Notes: generated by a model from the sequence alone, not told the origin. A DNA stretch of 64,000 bases from Virgibacillus sp. MSP4-1 (GCF_010092505.1 NZ_CP048021.1:1364001-1428000), one strand, 5' to 3'; positions 44,887 to 54,350 are shown, counted from the stretch's first letter. Translations and numbers: made by a program.

Positions 44887-44951
44887 AGAGGAGGTGATAA
44901 CTGCCATTACAACGTGGAAAAGTCCTATTTTTCCACATGGAAAATTGGTAA
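44887..44951 (+). other. Orphan strong Shine-Dalgarno with a possible 16-codon leader ORF
   Basis: AGAGGAGGTGATAA (44887-44900) is nearly the full anti-SD complement but is not followed by ATG, GTG or TTG at normal spacing. A CTG at 44901 opens a 16-codon frame ending at TAA 44949-44951. A hairpin (GTGGAAAA/TTTTCCAC, 44914-44921/44930-44937) lies inside it. It is 60 nt upstream of the next gene and could be a leader peptide or a relic. Confidence 0.3.
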
Positions 44952-45011
44952 TAATCCCTTATTCCCTATTCTATTATTCTATGGTATAAATAAACTAAAG
45001 GAGTGTCTATC

Positions 45012-45404
45012 ATGATCATAGCATTAATTACATTAGGAGCAGTAAGTCTCGTACTATTTATCCTCTCCTTTTTTACAAAAGATAAAATTAAGGATCTTGA
45101 GGATCAAATTGAAGACATATCCATTACGTCTTTGCAGGAATCCTATCGTTTAAAAAACAAAATAAAAGTTTTGGAAGAAGAATTGCTCACAGATTCAGCA
45201 TTTACAGAAAATACGGATATCTATTCTCCTTCCTTTGATGGTGAGGACCAGCCAGCTGTTTATCAGCAAATTCAAAAACTGTACGATGTAGGCTTTTCCA
45301 TCGATCAAATAGCCAAAAGTACAGACTTAAACATTCATGATGTACGAGCCATCATTCATCAGCTATATCCTGTTGAAATGGGTCAGCAGGAAGGAGAGGC
45401 TTAA
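45012..45404 (+). CDS. Uncharacterised single-pass membrane protein with coiled coil and HTH-like C-terminus
   Basis: This 130-residue protein has an N-terminal membrane helix (about 1-21), a coiled-coil region (KDKIKDLEDQIEDISITSLQESYRLKNKIKVLEEEL) and a C-terminal helical motif LYDVGFSIDQIAKSTDLNIHDVRAIIHQL that looks like a degenerate HTH, as in YlxL/DUF6115-type proteins. The ATG at 45012 is 8 nt after AAAGGAG. It is immediately followed by the next gene. By position it may match B. subtilis yqzD; the function is unknown. Confidence 0.75.
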   Translation: MIIALITLGAVSLVLFILSFFTKDKIKDLEDQIEDISITSLQESYRLKNKIKVLEEELLTDSAFTENTDIYSPSFDGEDQPAVYQQIQKLYDVGFSIDQIAKSTDLNIHDVRAIIHQLYPVEMGQQEGEA

Positions 45405-45405
45405 A

Positions 45406-45909
45406 ATGAAATATATTTTACGCTCATTTGCCCTGGGAATTCTTACTGCGACCGTTATAATAGGGGTTATTTATTTTGTGGAGGATTCCAGCTCTGCTAA
45501 TGAAGAGACCGCCCTGACCACAGAAAAGGCTACAACCTACTTGGAAAATGCAGGGCTTCATGTTGTGGAGCAAAAGAAATGGAAACAACTAAATCAGACT
45601 TTGGCTGACCAACAGGAACAACTGGAAAGTGTAAACAATAAAGACAATCCTGCAAAAGATGATGAAAAGACGGATAAAGAAAAAAAAGAAGAGAAAAACA
45701 GCAGCAAAACAGTCACTATTGAGATCAAATCAGGAATGGCAACAAGTGAGGTGGCTCATTTACTTCAAGAAAAGCAAATGATCGATCATGCTGGGGAATT
45801 TGAGTCTTACTTAGCTGAGCACGGCTATGAAAAGGCTGTCCAAATCGGCCATTTTGAGGTTCATTCAGATATGGACTTTTATGAGATTGCTGAAACCATT
45901 ACAAACTAA
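45406..45909 (+). CDS. Short MltG/YceG-like membrane protein
   Basis: This 167-residue protein has an N-terminal membrane helix (about 5-25), an acidic and lysine-rich linker (about 75-105) and a C-terminal stretch IEIKSGMATSEVAHLLQEKQMIDHAGEFESYLAEHGYEKAVQIGHFEVHSDMDFYEIAETIT. That stretch resembles the LysM-like N-terminal part of MltG (YceG) but lacks the catalytic transglycosylase domain. It starts 1 nt after the upstream stop, with AAGGAGAGG inside that gene. By position it may match yqzC. Confidence 0.72.
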   Translation: MKYILRSFALGILTATVIIGVIYFVEDSSSANEETALTTEKATTYLENAGLHVVEQKKWKQLNQTLADQQEQLESVNNKDNPAKDDEKTDKEKKEEKNSSKTVTIEIKSGMATSEVAHLLQEKQMIDHAGEFESYLAEHGYEKAVQIGHFEVHSDMDFYEIAETITN

Positions 45910-45915
45910 AACATG

Positions 45916-45950
45916 AAAAACCACAGTCGCATAAGCAGGACTGTGGTTTT
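45916..45950. terminator. Bidirectional terminator before phoU
   Basis: AAAAACCACAGTC and GACTGTGGTTTTC form a strong stem shared by the convergent MltG-like gene and phoU. Confidence 0.9.
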
Positions 45951-45953
45951 CTT

Positions 45954-46613
45954 TTATTCATTTAAATCATAGGTTTCGCCCTTTACTAAAAAGAAAATAT
46001 TTTCCCCGATATTCGTAATATGATCGGCGTAGCGTTCAATAAACCTTGCACTAAAAGCCATTTGCATCATATATTGGTTGATTTGCGGATTTGATGCGGA
46101 TTCATCAAGCATTTCTTTGACAACAGTACCGTACATTTCATCGATTTCATCATCCATTTCAGCGAGCTTTCTGGCAAGTGAAATATCCTCGTTTTTAAAG
46201 GCTTTTATAGCTAAAGCCGACATTTCCCTTGCTTTATCGGCCATCACAGCGATCATTGAATGAATGCTTAATGGATGGTCCTCCCCAAGATGTATGGCAG
46301 ACTTTGCAATATTGACAGCATGATCAGCCATTCGTTCTATATCCGATGAAATCTTGAGGGATATAATAAGCCTTCTCAGGTCCTTTGCAAAGGGCTGCTG
46401 TTTCGCAATTAACAAGACTGTTTTATCATTAATTTCCATTTCTTTCTGATCGATCTTATCGTCTTCTTCAATGATTGCCTGAGCTTTTTTAATATCCTTT
46501 TGATATAAGCTTTCAACTGCTTGCTTCAATGCTGAATCACTCATTTCAGCTAGCTCCTGAATTAACTCGCTTACAATCTGTATATCCCCTTCAAAATTCT
46601 CCCGTATTGCCAT
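45954..46613 (-). CDS. phoU: Phosphate signalling regulator PhoU
   Basis: PhoU connects Pst transporter activity to the PhoR kinase and limits phosphate uptake. The 219-residue protein has two three-helix PhoU repeats with metal-binding motifs EEDDKIDQKE (about 50-59), ERMADHAVNIA (about 96-106), EMDDEIDEMY and ERYADHITNIGEN. It is the last gene of pstSCAB-phoU, 16 nt after pstB. Confidence 0.96.
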   Translation of the reverse strand: MAIRENFEGDIQIVSELIQELAEMSDSALKQAVESLYQKDIKKAQAIIEEDDKIDQKEMEINDKTVLLIAKQQPFAKDLRRLIISLKISSDIERMADHAVNIAKSAIHLGEDHPLSIHSMIAVMADKAREMSALAIKAFKNEDISLARKLAEMDDEIDEMYGTVVKEMLDESASNPQINQYMMQMAFSARFIERYADHITNIGENIFFLVKGETYDLNE

Positions 46614-46629
46614 TGATTAGCCTCCTCTA

Positions 46630-47442
46630 TTATCCAAACCTGCCTGTAATATAATCCTCTGTTCGTTTATCGTCTGGATTAGAAAACAAGTGATTGGTAT
46701 CAGAAAACTCCACTAACTCACCATTCAGGAAAAAGGCCGTTTTATCTGAAATTCGTGCTGCCTGCTGCATGTTATGGGTGACGATAACGATACTGTATTT
46801 TTCGCGTAAATTTTGAACAAGCTCTTCTACCTTCAGTGTGGAAATCGGGTCCAATGCAGACGTAGGCTCATCCATTAAAATTACATCAGGTTCGATAGCA
46901 AGACACCTGGCGATACACAACCGCTGCTGCTGTCCTCCTGATAAGCCATAGGCGTTTTCATCCAGGCGATCCTTTACTTCCTCCCACAGTGCAGCATCTT
47001 TAAGACTCTTCTCTACGATAATATCCAGATCTTTTTTCTTTTTAATCCCGTGAATTCGTGGTCCATAAGCAACATTATCATAAATCGATTTCGGAAATGG
47101 ATTCGGCTTTTGAAACACCATACCTACCTTTGTTCGCAGGTCTTCTACACTATAGCCTGAGTCAAAAATATTTTCCTCATTGTATTTTATCGATCCGGAT
47201 GTTTTCACAATCGGAACCATTTCAACCATTCGATTCAAGGTCTTTATAAACGTTGATTTCCCGCATCCAGACGGACCAATAATAGCTGTGATTTCATTTT
47301 CAGCTATATTCATCGAAATATCATATAAAGCCTGGTCCGATCCATACCATAAATTAAGATTTGTTACTTCAAAAACAGAATTTTTTCCCACCAATTTCTC
47401 TTCAACTTGTTTCTTTACCTCTGGTTTTGTCAGCGTAGTCAT
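46630..47442 (-). CDS. pstB: Phosphate ABC transporter ATP-binding protein PstB
   Basis: PstB is the ATPase of the high-affinity phosphate importer. The 270-residue protein has Walker [10 protein letters not shown], the Q-loop, signature [16 protein letters not shown], Walker [13 protein letters not shown] and the H-loop IVTHN. AGGAGGTAC lies before the ATG. A short N-terminal extension (about 20 residues) precedes the core. Confidence 0.97.
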   Translation of the reverse strand: MTTLTKPEVKKQVEEKLVGKNSVFEVTNLNLWYGSDQALYDISMNIAENEITAIIGPSGCGKSTFIKTLNRMVEMVPIVKTSGSIKYNEENIFDSGYSVEDLRTKVGMVFQKPNPFPKSIYDNVAYGPRIHGIKKKKDLDIIVEKSLKDAALWEEVKDRLDENAYGLSGGQQQRLCIARCLAIEPDVILMDEPTSALDPISTLKVEELVQNLREKYSIVIVTHNMQQAARISDKTAFFLNGELVEFSDTNHLFSNPDDKRTEDYITGRFG

Positions 47443-47463
47443 TTATCTGTACCTCCTTAGTCA

Positions 47464-48342
47464 TTAATAACGACGTTGAAATTTATTTCGAATATAGACA
47501 GCAATAGCGTTCATAATTAACAAGATGATTAACAATATAATAATTCCGGCTGCAGCCAGCAGAGGCCATTCATCTCCTGGTTTACTAATCCAGCTGTATA
47601 TCTGAATAGGCATAACCGTATACGAGTCGAGTGCTGTATCCGGTAGTGAATAGATAGCTGTTGCCGCACCTACAATTAGAAGAGGAGCTGTTTCTCCTAT
47701 AGCCCTTGACAAAGCCAGAATGGAACCTGTAACCATTCCTGGTAAGGCAGCAGGCAAAATAACCCTGAAAATTGTCTGCCATTTAGACGCTCCCATAGCC
47801 GCTGATGCCTCTTTTAAATCGCTGGGTACTGAACGTAAAGCTTCCTGAGATGACACGACTATAATAGGAAGAACGAGAAGACTCATCGTAAGTCCTCCGG
47901 TTAATAAAGAAAAGCCAAAGTCAAGCACGTAGACAAAAAAGGTAAGTCCAAGTAAACCAAATACAACAGAAGGTACTCCTGCCAGGTTCTGAATATTCAT
48001 CTGAATAAAAGATGTAAGCTTCCCTTTTTTTGCATATTCTTCTAAATAAATAGCCGTAGCAATTCCTATGATAATCGAAAAAACTGCGACAATTCCCATG
48101 AGATAAAGGGAGCCAACGATACCGGCAAATAACCCGGCCTCTTCGGGATAAGGAGCTGCAAAATTACGAATAAAATCCCACGATAAACTCCCCATACCCT
48201 GTGAGAGCACACGGTAAATTAACATGACTAACACAATTAATCCAATAGTAGTCGCTGCAAAAAACAGGGCATGAAAAAACTTATTCTTCAATGTTCTTCT
48301 CTTTCTTCTTTTATACATATCCATTTGATTTAGCATAGACAT
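47464..48342 (-). CDS. pstA: Phosphate ABC transporter permease PstA
   Basis: PstA is one of the two membrane permease subunits. The 292-residue protein has six predicted helices and the EAA-type loop EALRSVPSDLKEASAAMGASKWQTIFRVILPAALPGMVTG. It starts one base inside the pstC stop (TAATG), with GGGAGG 8 nt upstream. Confidence 0.96.
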   Translation of the reverse strand: MSMLNQMDMYKRRKRRTLKNKFFHALFFAATTIGLIVLVMLIYRVLSQGMGSLSWDFIRNFAAPYPEEAGLFAGIVGSLYLMGIVAVFSIIIGIATAIYLEEYAKKGKLTSFIQMNIQNLAGVPSVVFGLLGLTFFVYVLDFGFSLLTGGLTMSLLVLPIIVVSSQEALRSVPSDLKEASAAMGASKWQTIFRVILPAALPGMVTGSILALSRAIGETAPLLIVGAATAIYSLPDTALDSYTVMPIQIYSWISKPGDEWPLLAAAGIIILLIILLIMNAIAVYIRNKFQRRY

Positions 48343-49286
48343 TAGTATTCCTCCCTGAATTTACGCGAAACATATTGTGATAGGAGATTCATAGCTAAAG
48401 TAAAGACAAACAGAGTAATTCCAACTGCATAAACACTATAATATATTGTTGTGCCATACCCCGTGTCCCCAGAAGTACCTTGCACAATAAACGATGTTAA
48501 AGTTTGAATCGATTGTGTTGGATCAAGCGTTAAATTTGGAGACTGTCCGGCTGCAATGGTCACAATCATTGTCTCCCCGATAGCTCTTGAAATTCCTAAA
48601 ACAAATGAAGCGATAATTCCTGATAAAGCAGCAGGAACCACAACCTTCATGGCAACTTCAAACCGTGTAGCTCCAAGTGCATAAGCTCCTTCACGAATGC
48701 TATTTGGAACGGCACTCATGGCATCCTCAGACAGGGATGCAATCATGGGGATAATCATGATACCTACTACAATTCCCCCACTTAACGCATTAAAAATTTT
48801 CAGATCCGGAATTACATTCTGTAACAAAGGTGTAACAAATGTGAGAGCAAAAAACCCGTAAACGACTGTAGGAATACCTGCCAGAATTTCAATAAGAGGT
48901 TTTACAATTCGTCTTGTTCGATCACTGGCATACTCACTTAGAAAAATAGCTGACGCCAGACCCAGTGGAACAGCAACCAGTATTGCAATTCCAGTAATGA
49001 GAAGTGTTCCGGTAATCAAAGGCAGAATCCCAAATGAACCCGACCACGGCTTCCAATCTGTATTCAGAAAAAACTCTGAAAATGATACTTCGCTGAAAAA
49101 TGTAACAGCTGAACTTACTAACGTATATAAAATACCCAATGTCGTTAAAATGGAAATAATAGCACATAAAAATAAAAATACAGGAACAAGTTTTTCAAGC
49201 TTTCTTAGTTTTTTTTGTCTTTCTTTTCTGGCATTCATTTTATCCTGAATGGTCCATGTTTTTGGTTCTGTCTGCTGAATAGCCAT
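48342..49286 (-). CDS. pstC: Phosphate ABC transporter permease PstC
   Basis: This 314-residue permease has six helices after a cytosolic N-terminus rich in charged residues, and the EAA loop [37 protein letters not shown]. It follows pstS by 83 nt; the gap contains a strong hairpin that may give pstS more product than the rest of the operon. Confidence 0.96.
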   Translation of the reverse strand: MAIQQTEPKTWTIQDKMNARKERQKKLRKLEKLVPVFLFLCAIISILTTLGILYTLVSSAVTFFSEVSFSEFFLNTDWKPWSGSFGILPLITGTLLITGIAILVAVPLGLASAIFLSEYASDRTRRIVKPLIEILAGIPTVVYGFFALTFVTPLLQNVIPDLKIFNALSGGIVVGIMIIPMIASLSEDAMSAVPNSIREGAYALGATRFEVAMKVVVPAALSGIIASFVLGISRAIGETMIVTIAAGQSPNLTLDPTQSIQTLTSFIVQGTSGDTGYGTTIYYSVYAVGITLFVFTLAMNLLSQYVSRKFREEY

Positions 49287-49328
49287 ACTTGAACCCCTTT
49301 CATCCTTTCAGCCTTTTATAAGTGGAAT

Positions 49329-49353
49329 AGAGGACAGAAACTTTCTGTCCTCT
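49329..49353 (-). terminator. Hairpin between pstS and pstC
   Basis: A perfect 12-bp inverted repeat (AGAGGACAGAAA/TTTCTGTCCTCT) with no U-tract on the minus strand. It probably acts as an mRNA 3'-end stabiliser or partial terminator after pstS. Confidence 0.65.
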
Positions 49354-49369
49354 CATGTCTATCTATTAC

Positions 49370-50380
49370 TTATTCATAAATGGACTTTAACTCTTTTAAT
49401 TGTGATTGATATTTTTCTTCAGGAAGTGCCACATATCCAACTTCTTTGGCACCAGACGCTGCTGCACCCGAAAGTAAGAATTCCGTAAATGCTTGTACCG
49501 TTTCCTTCTCCTCTAAAGATTTACGGTTGATGTACGTAAACAGTGGACGGGATAAAGGACTGTAACTTCCATCCTGGATCGTTTCAGGTGATGGTTTAAC
49601 GGCCCCATTTCCGTTATCAATACCTAGAGCTTTAAGGGTATCTTTGTTTTCAACATAGTAAGCATAACCAAAGTACCCAATGGCATATGGGTCATTTTGA
49701 ATTCCTCTTACCAGCAGATTGTCATCCTCTGAAAGAGTTACCCCTTCCCCTTCACGCATTGGTTTTTCTTCAAGAATCGCTTCATTAAAGTAATCAAATG
49801 TTCCTGATGCATGCCCTGGGGAATAAATCACAATTTCTTCGTCAGGCCAGGATGGATTAATATCAGACCATTTTTTATTTCCGCGTTCGGCAAGGAAGAT
49901 ATCTCTTAATTGCTCAACAGTTAATTTATCTACAAAATCATTTTTCTGACTGACAACAACGGACAAACCATCATAAGCTAACACCGTTTCGATCAGTTCA
50001 ATGCCATTTTCTTCAGCAATGGCTTTTTCTTCTTTCTTAATTGGACGGGAAGCATTACTAAAGTCAATTTCCCCCTTCGTTGACCTTTCGAATCCTCCAC
50101 CAGAACCGATGCTCTCAAGCGGGGTATCAACGTTAGGATATTTTTTCGTAAATTCATAGGTTACATATTCCATAATAGGAAACACAGTTGAAGATCCAGC
50201 TAGCTTTACAGTTCCTGAAAGCGAAGAATTCTCTTCTTCACTAGCTCCTTCATTTGCATTTGAAGTCTCCTGATTGTTATTTCCTTCTTCATTTGTTTCT
50301 CCACTATCACCACATGCTGCTAAAATACCGAGCGTCAAAATCATAACAATCAAAATTAATAATCTTTTGTGCTTCAACAT
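49370..50380 (-). CDS. pstS: Phosphate ABC transporter substrate-binding lipoprotein PstS
   Basis: PstS captures phosphate outside the membrane for PstCAB. The 336-residue protein has a lipoprotein signal with lipobox LAAC (Cys23). An acidic Asn/Glu-rich linker follows, then the phosphate-binding fold: LAGSSTVFPIMEYV, GSGGGFERSTKGEIDFSNASRPIK and YSPGHASGTFDYFNE. It is the first gene of the pst operon, directly downstream of four PhoP boxes. Confidence 0.97.
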   Translation of the reverse strand: MLKHKRLLILIVMILTLGILAACGDSGETNEEGNNNQETSNANEGASEEENSSLSGTVKLAGSSTVFPIMEYVTYEFTKKYPNVDTPLESIGSGGGFERSTKGEIDFSNASRPIKKEEKAIAEENGIELIETVLAYDGLSVVVSQKNDFVDKLTVEQLRDIFLAERGNKKWSDINPSWPDEEIVIYSPGHASGTFDYFNEAILEEKPMREGEGVTLSEDDNLLVRGIQNDPYAIGYFGYAYYVENKDTLKALGIDNGNGAVKPSPETIQDGSYSPLSRPLFTYINRKSLEEKETVQAFTEFLLSGAAASGAKEVGYVALPEEKYQSQLKELKSIYE

Positions 50381-50427
50381 CTTTTCTCCCCCTATGATTT
50401 TTAATTTATAACCTTACTACATCATCA

Positions 50428-50481
50428 ATAATAAGCCCCAACTATTAATCTCATATAAACCCAATGTAAAAATAACGTAAA
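50428..50481 (-). promoter_or_regulatory. PhoP-box array and promoter of the pst operon
   Basis: On the minus strand four hexamers occur at exact 11-bp spacing: TTTACG (50476-50481), TTTACA (50465-50470), TTTATA (50454-50459) and TTAATA (50443-50448). A -10-like TATTAT follows 9 nt later (50428-50433). This matches the TT(A/T/C)ACA-N5 PhoP boxes that activate pst in B. subtilis, with the array replacing a -35. Confidence 0.88.
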
Positions 50482-50487
50482 GGTGAT

Positions 50488-50620
50488 AGAAAAGCGGAGG
50501 CGACTGTTCAGGTCATGCGGGATAAGACGAAGACATGGAGTGGCATGGATTTGGCCACGGAATGGCTTTGGCTTATATCCGCCTTGACCTAGGAGCCGCA
50601 GCTGGACATAGAAAAGCGGA
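50488..50620 (-). repeat. Dispersed repeat family A, copy 1
   Basis: This 133-bp element reads on the minus strand CCGCTTTTCTA, GTCCAGCTGCGGCTCCTAGG ... TTATCCCGCATGACCTGA ... AGTCGCCTCCGCTTTTCTA. It is almost the same as 61324-61465. It ends 7 bp from the distal PhoP box of pst. It is noncoding; an apparent 74-codon frame inside is not conserved between copies. Confidence 0.85.
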
Positions 50621-50680
50621 AGGGCCTTGGGCCGGATGTGGCCTCTCACAATTTTTTATCCACAAATCTGGAACGCTATA

Positions 50681-50712
50681 AAAAAAGCAGAATGGATATT
50701 AGCCATTCTGCT
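50681..50712 (-). terminator. pbpA terminator
   Basis: AGCAGAATGG and CCATTCTGCT (50686-50695/50703-50712) pair around the stop codon, followed by T6 on the minus strand. Confidence 0.85.
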
Positions 50713-52828
50713 CGTTTTCACTGCTATTTTCATTTTTCATTTGATTCAGTTCCATATTAATCCCATTTTCCGCTCTTTGTTTCTTTAATTCAAAATAAGC
50801 GTCTAAAATACGGCTTCCGATTTTGGAGTTAATACCATCACTGGCATCCAGTCCGACATTCGGAACAATGATGGAAAAGGCCACTTCAGGATCGTCGTAA
50901 GGTGCATAACCTACAAGATTATGGTTTTCCACATCAGCAACCTTTTCCACTTCACCTTTTTCGTTCTCGGCATAAATTTCATTTTCGGCTGTTCCGGTTT
51001 TTCCTGCAGGATTATATGGCTTACTTGCAAAAACATGATCTGCCGTCCCATCCGGATGTTGAAAGACTCTCCTGAAGCCTTCCTGAACTCGATCCAGATA
51101 CTTGTCATTCATATCAATTCGATTTAAGACTTTTGGCTGAATCCCTTTATACAATTGATTTAGTTCACCATTAGCGGTTGAATTATATATTCCCTGTACT
51201 AGTTGTGGCTGAAGTCGATATCCGCCATTGGCAATGGTTGAAACATACTGGTTTAATTGTAACGCTGTGTAGGTATCAAATTGCCCAATAGCATAGTCCA
51301 TAAGCAATCCCGGACCTGGATTATCACCTTTGTAGCCTGTTGCTTCATAGGGAAGATCAATGCCTGTACTTACACCAAGTCCAAATTGATTAAAATAATA
51401 ACGCAAATCCTGCAGAGTTTTAGAACTGTTCTTAACTTTAGATGATTCATTTTTTACATATCGGTAGTTGGTATAATCTCCACCCATTCTGAGAGCAATA
51501 TAAAACATATAAACGTTTGAAGATTTAGCAAGGGCATCCAAATCATTTACATATCCCAGTGTACGATAGGAACTTTTTTCAGGTGTACTTGCAATTTTAA
51601 TCGGGGAATCGTAAAAAGTTGTGCCGGGACGAATGACTCCTGATTCAAAACCGGCAAGTACCGTTGCCCCCTTAATAGCTGATCCGGGACGGTGTGCATC
51701 ATAAACGGTTCGATAGGACTGATCTGAAAACTCATTCTTCTTGTGATCATAGTGCTGACCGGACATCGCTAAAATTTCGCCTGTATTAGGATCAGACATG
51801 ACAACTAAAGCGTCCTTAAAGTGTTGGTTCTTACCAGGATATTTATCAATAATTTTTTTCATTTCTTCTCTTACAATTTTATCGACTCGTTTCTGCAGCT
51901 CGATATCAATCGTTAGTTTCAGGCTTTTTCCCTGCTTGCCTTCACGTATCAGCTTTGAGTCAATGATATTTCCTTCTTTATCGGTGACATACTCCACTAA
52001 TTCTTTTTGACCGGCTAAGGTGGATTCGTATTCTTCTTCCAGAAAGCTTTCTCCAACTCTTTCATTTCGACCATATTGCCGGGAAAGATAATAATCCAGT
52101 TTTTCTTTCGGAAGTCCCTCTTCCAATGAGGTCATACCCCCAATAAAATTCGAAAAAGTTGGATGAAAGATTTTGTTTCGTTTCCAGTCAGTCGTGACAT
52201 TGATCCCGGGAAGCTCGCTTAAATGCTCGGCTACCGTTGCGTATTCTTTTTCTGAAATATTACTATTTTTAACGACATGCGGGGTTAAGGCCGGCGCCTG
52301 ATCCAGTTCCCGTTTAATAGCGATAATTTCCAAATCTTCTTCGTTTAATTGCTGTAAATCTTGTTCCGTAACCTTGTCGAGGACTTCGTAGTATTGTTCC
52401 TCATCACTTAAACCCTCTTCCTTGGAGGATAGACGATTGTATGCTTCTTTTCTATTTTTCATTATCCAGTAATCCTGTTTGTCTCTTTTTGTAACCTTAT
52501 CCGGTTTCTTCTCCATATATTTTGACAGTTTTTCTGCAAGTTCCAGTCTATCTTTTGGCTGAACATTTTTTGGAGGGGTATAGGTAATGGCGTATCTTGG
52601 TTCATTTTCAACAAGCAGTCGACCATAACGATCATAAATTTCTCCCCTTGGTACAGGATTAGAAACCGTTGTGTCTTCCGTGCGACTGACTTCACGCTGT
52701 GCTGCATCCCCATGCAAAATTTGAACAACACCCAGTTGTATAATTAAAAAAGCAAACAGCAGAAAGATTAAGAAAAACAGGATATTTAAACGTAATGGTA
52801 AGTGTGATTTTGATTTCTTTGGAGTCAA
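50699..52828 (-). CDS. pbpA: Class B penicillin-binding protein (PBP2A-like transpeptidase)
   Basis: This peptidoglycan D,D-transpeptidase of the elongation complex is anchored by one N-terminal helix (about 13-35). The 709-residue protein has the PBP dimer domain (VPRGEIYDRYGRLLVEN at 59-75) and the catalytic SxxK at Ser383-Ala-Ile-Lys386. It also has SSN in LAKSSNVYMF, and KTG in PAGKTGTAEN. The start is TTG after GGGGAGGGG. The pbpA-yqgE-sodA order is as in B. subtilis. Confidence 0.94.
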   Translation of the reverse strand: MTPKKSKSHLPLRLNILFFLIFLLFAFLIIQLGVVQILHGDAAQREVSRTEDTTVSNPVPRGEIYDRYGRLLVENEPRYAITYTPPKNVQPKDRLELAEKLSKYMEKKPDKVTKRDKQDYWIMKNRKEAYNRLSSKEEGLSDEEQYYEVLDKVTEQDLQQLNEEDLEIIAIKRELDQAPALTPHVVKNSNISEKEYATVAEHLSELPGINVTTDWKRNKIFHPTFSNFIGGMTSLEEGLPKEKLDYYLSRQYGRNERVGESFLEEEYESTLAGQKELVEYVTDKEGNIIDSKLIREGKQGKSLKLTIDIELQKRVDKIVREEMKKIIDKYPGKNQHFKDALVVMSDPNTGEILAMSGQHYDHKKNEFSDQSYRTVYDAHRPGSAIKGATVLAGFESGVIRPGTTFYDSPIKIASTPEKSSYRTLGYVNDLDALAKSSNVYMFYIALRMGGDYTNYRYVKNESSKVKNSSKTLQDLRYYFNQFGLGVSTGIDLPYEATGYKGDNPGPGLLMDYAIGQFDTYTALQLNQYVSTIANGGYRLQPQLVQGIYNSTANGELNQLYKGIQPKVLNRIDMNDKYLDRVQEGFRRVFQHPDGTADHVFASKPYNPAGKTGTAENEIYAENEKGEVEKVADVENHNLVGYAPYDDPEVAFSIIVPNVGLDASDGINSKIGSRILDAYFELKKQRAENGINMELNQMKNENSSENEQNG

Positions 52829-52934
52829 AGGGTTCCCCTCCCCCTATTCCTGTTGTTTTTCTATATTATAGCATGACTTGAGCGATTTTGACATGAATAT
52901 TCATTCCTATATAAACCAAACATTCTCTTCCTGA

Positions 52935-54230
52935 TTAACGATTCTCATCCTCCGCAACCTCTTTATTAATTAAAGGTTTATTTTCCTTTTCCACATTTTC
53001 TTCATTCGGCTTTTTCCCAGGAAGGTGAATATCCCGGAAGAAATAAGAAATTGCCAAGTGCCCGATACCCATTGTAGCGAGCAGATAAGGAATACTCTTA
53101 TCAGCGTCAAACAGTGCAGTGACAATAAGAAACAGGAGAATAGAGCTTACCCTCCCTGAATTCAGAAACAACTCACGGACAACGATATATTCAATCCGCT
53201 TCTCTTTTGCCATCCATGAAGTCCCTATAACATCATAGGAAATCGAAAAATAAGGTACATAAATGATTGGATAGGCAAAACCTATAATCGCTGCATAGAT
53301 GAGTAAAACGGTATAGCTTTTGAAGAAAATAATCAGGTAAATGGACATATACAGAATCAGCCCGCCAATTAAGATTGAGGTTTTGCGGAACTTTGGTTTT
53401 ATTAATCGGGTCGCAAGGTAATAGACGAAAAAGGAAAAACCGGAAAAGATCAGGTTAAATGTACCCAATGCAAATTCACTGTCGGTTATTAAAAAGACCC
53501 AGATGGAAATGACAAATAAAAAGATTCCCTCTCTTAATCCCTGAGAATAATTAGCCTGTAATACCCGCTTCCAATTGTTATTATTGTTTCTCTCTTTCAG
53601 GATAATTCGAAAATTATATTCTCCTTCTGCACTTCTGCGATTAAGAAAGAAACTGCAGATGACGGCTACGACAAATAAAACTAAAGAAATGGTGAATATA
53701 GTGGTATAGCCTGTATTAGCCTCCATTTTTGAAATAATGAAACCGGCGGAGATAGGACCAATCATTCCTCCCAGAGACTGAAGCAAACCAAAAAACCCGT
53801 TAAAAAAGTCTCTGGTTTCCGGTTCTGTAATTTCAAAGGTTAACACATGGAAAGCCAGCCAGTAAAAACCATATCCAATGCCTAATATGCCACCTAATAT
53901 CACGTTGTACTTTTCCGCATAATCTCCCATAATTAATACAGTCAAAAAAAATAGGGATAAAAAAGTTACTCCCAGTCGTAAAACAATTACACGGTCGACT
54001 TTTTTAGCCCATCTTCCTGCCAGAATAAAGGTTAGCGGCTGCATTATATATACAGCCAAATTGTAAAAGGCAATGGTTGCATAATCTCCTGCTTGCTTCC
54101 AAAGAAAAATATTTACAAATGTATTGGAGAGAAAAATACTAATGGAATATAAACCACCAATAGTAAGCAGCAAAATCAAATCACGATTAACATCTACATG
54201 ACCAACAATCGCTTTTAGTTTTTCGCTCAT
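52935..54230 (-). CDS. yqgE: Major facilitator superfamily transporter YqgE
   Basis: This 431-residue MFS protein has about twelve membrane helices and an acidic, Glu/Lys-rich C-terminal tail. Motifs include TFILAGRWAKKVDRVIVLR (loop 2-3) and GFYWLAFHVLTFEITEPETRDFFNGFFGLLQSLGGMIGP. The substrate is unknown. AAAGGGGTTT precedes the ATG. It lies between pbpA and sodA. Confidence 0.87.
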   Translation of the reverse strand: MSEKLKAIVGHVDVNRDLILLLTIGGLYSISIFLSNTFVNIFLWKQAGDYATIAFYNLAVYIMQPLTFILAGRWAKKVDRVIVLRLGVTFLSLFFLTVLIMGDYAEKYNVILGGILGIGYGFYWLAFHVLTFEITEPETRDFFNGFFGLLQSLGGMIGPISAGFIISKMEANTGYTTIFTISLVLFVVAVICSFFLNRRSAEGEYNFRIILKERNNNNNWKRVLQANYSQGLREGIFLFVISIWVFLITDSEFALGTFNLIFSGFSFFVYYLATRLIKPKFRKTSILIGGLILYMSIYLIIFFKSYTVLLIYAAIIGFAYPIIYVPYFSISYDVIGTSWMAKEKRIEYIVVRELFLNSGRVSSILLFLIVTALFDADKSIPYLLATMGIGHLAISYFFRDIHLPGKKPNEENVEKENKPLINKEVAEDENR

Positions 54231-54309
54231 ATTTCAAACCCCTTTTCTCTACACCTTATTTTCTTCAGAAACAATAACGATATTCAGGTTACAGAGAAAA
54301 GAGGTCATA

Positions 54310-54340
54310 AAAAAGCAGGGCACAATGCCCTGCTTTTTTA
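54310..54340. terminator. sodA terminator
   Basis: AAAAAGCAGGGCA and TGCCCTGCTTTTT with a CAA loop, flanked by A and T runs; works on the minus strand after sodA. Confidence 0.92.
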
Positions 54341-54350
54341 TACTGTTTAA

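Noticed and set aside
50425-50649. 74-codon minus-strand ORF upstream of pstS
   Set aside because: It lies inside a family A repeat and across the PhoP boxes; the other repeat copy does not keep the frame.
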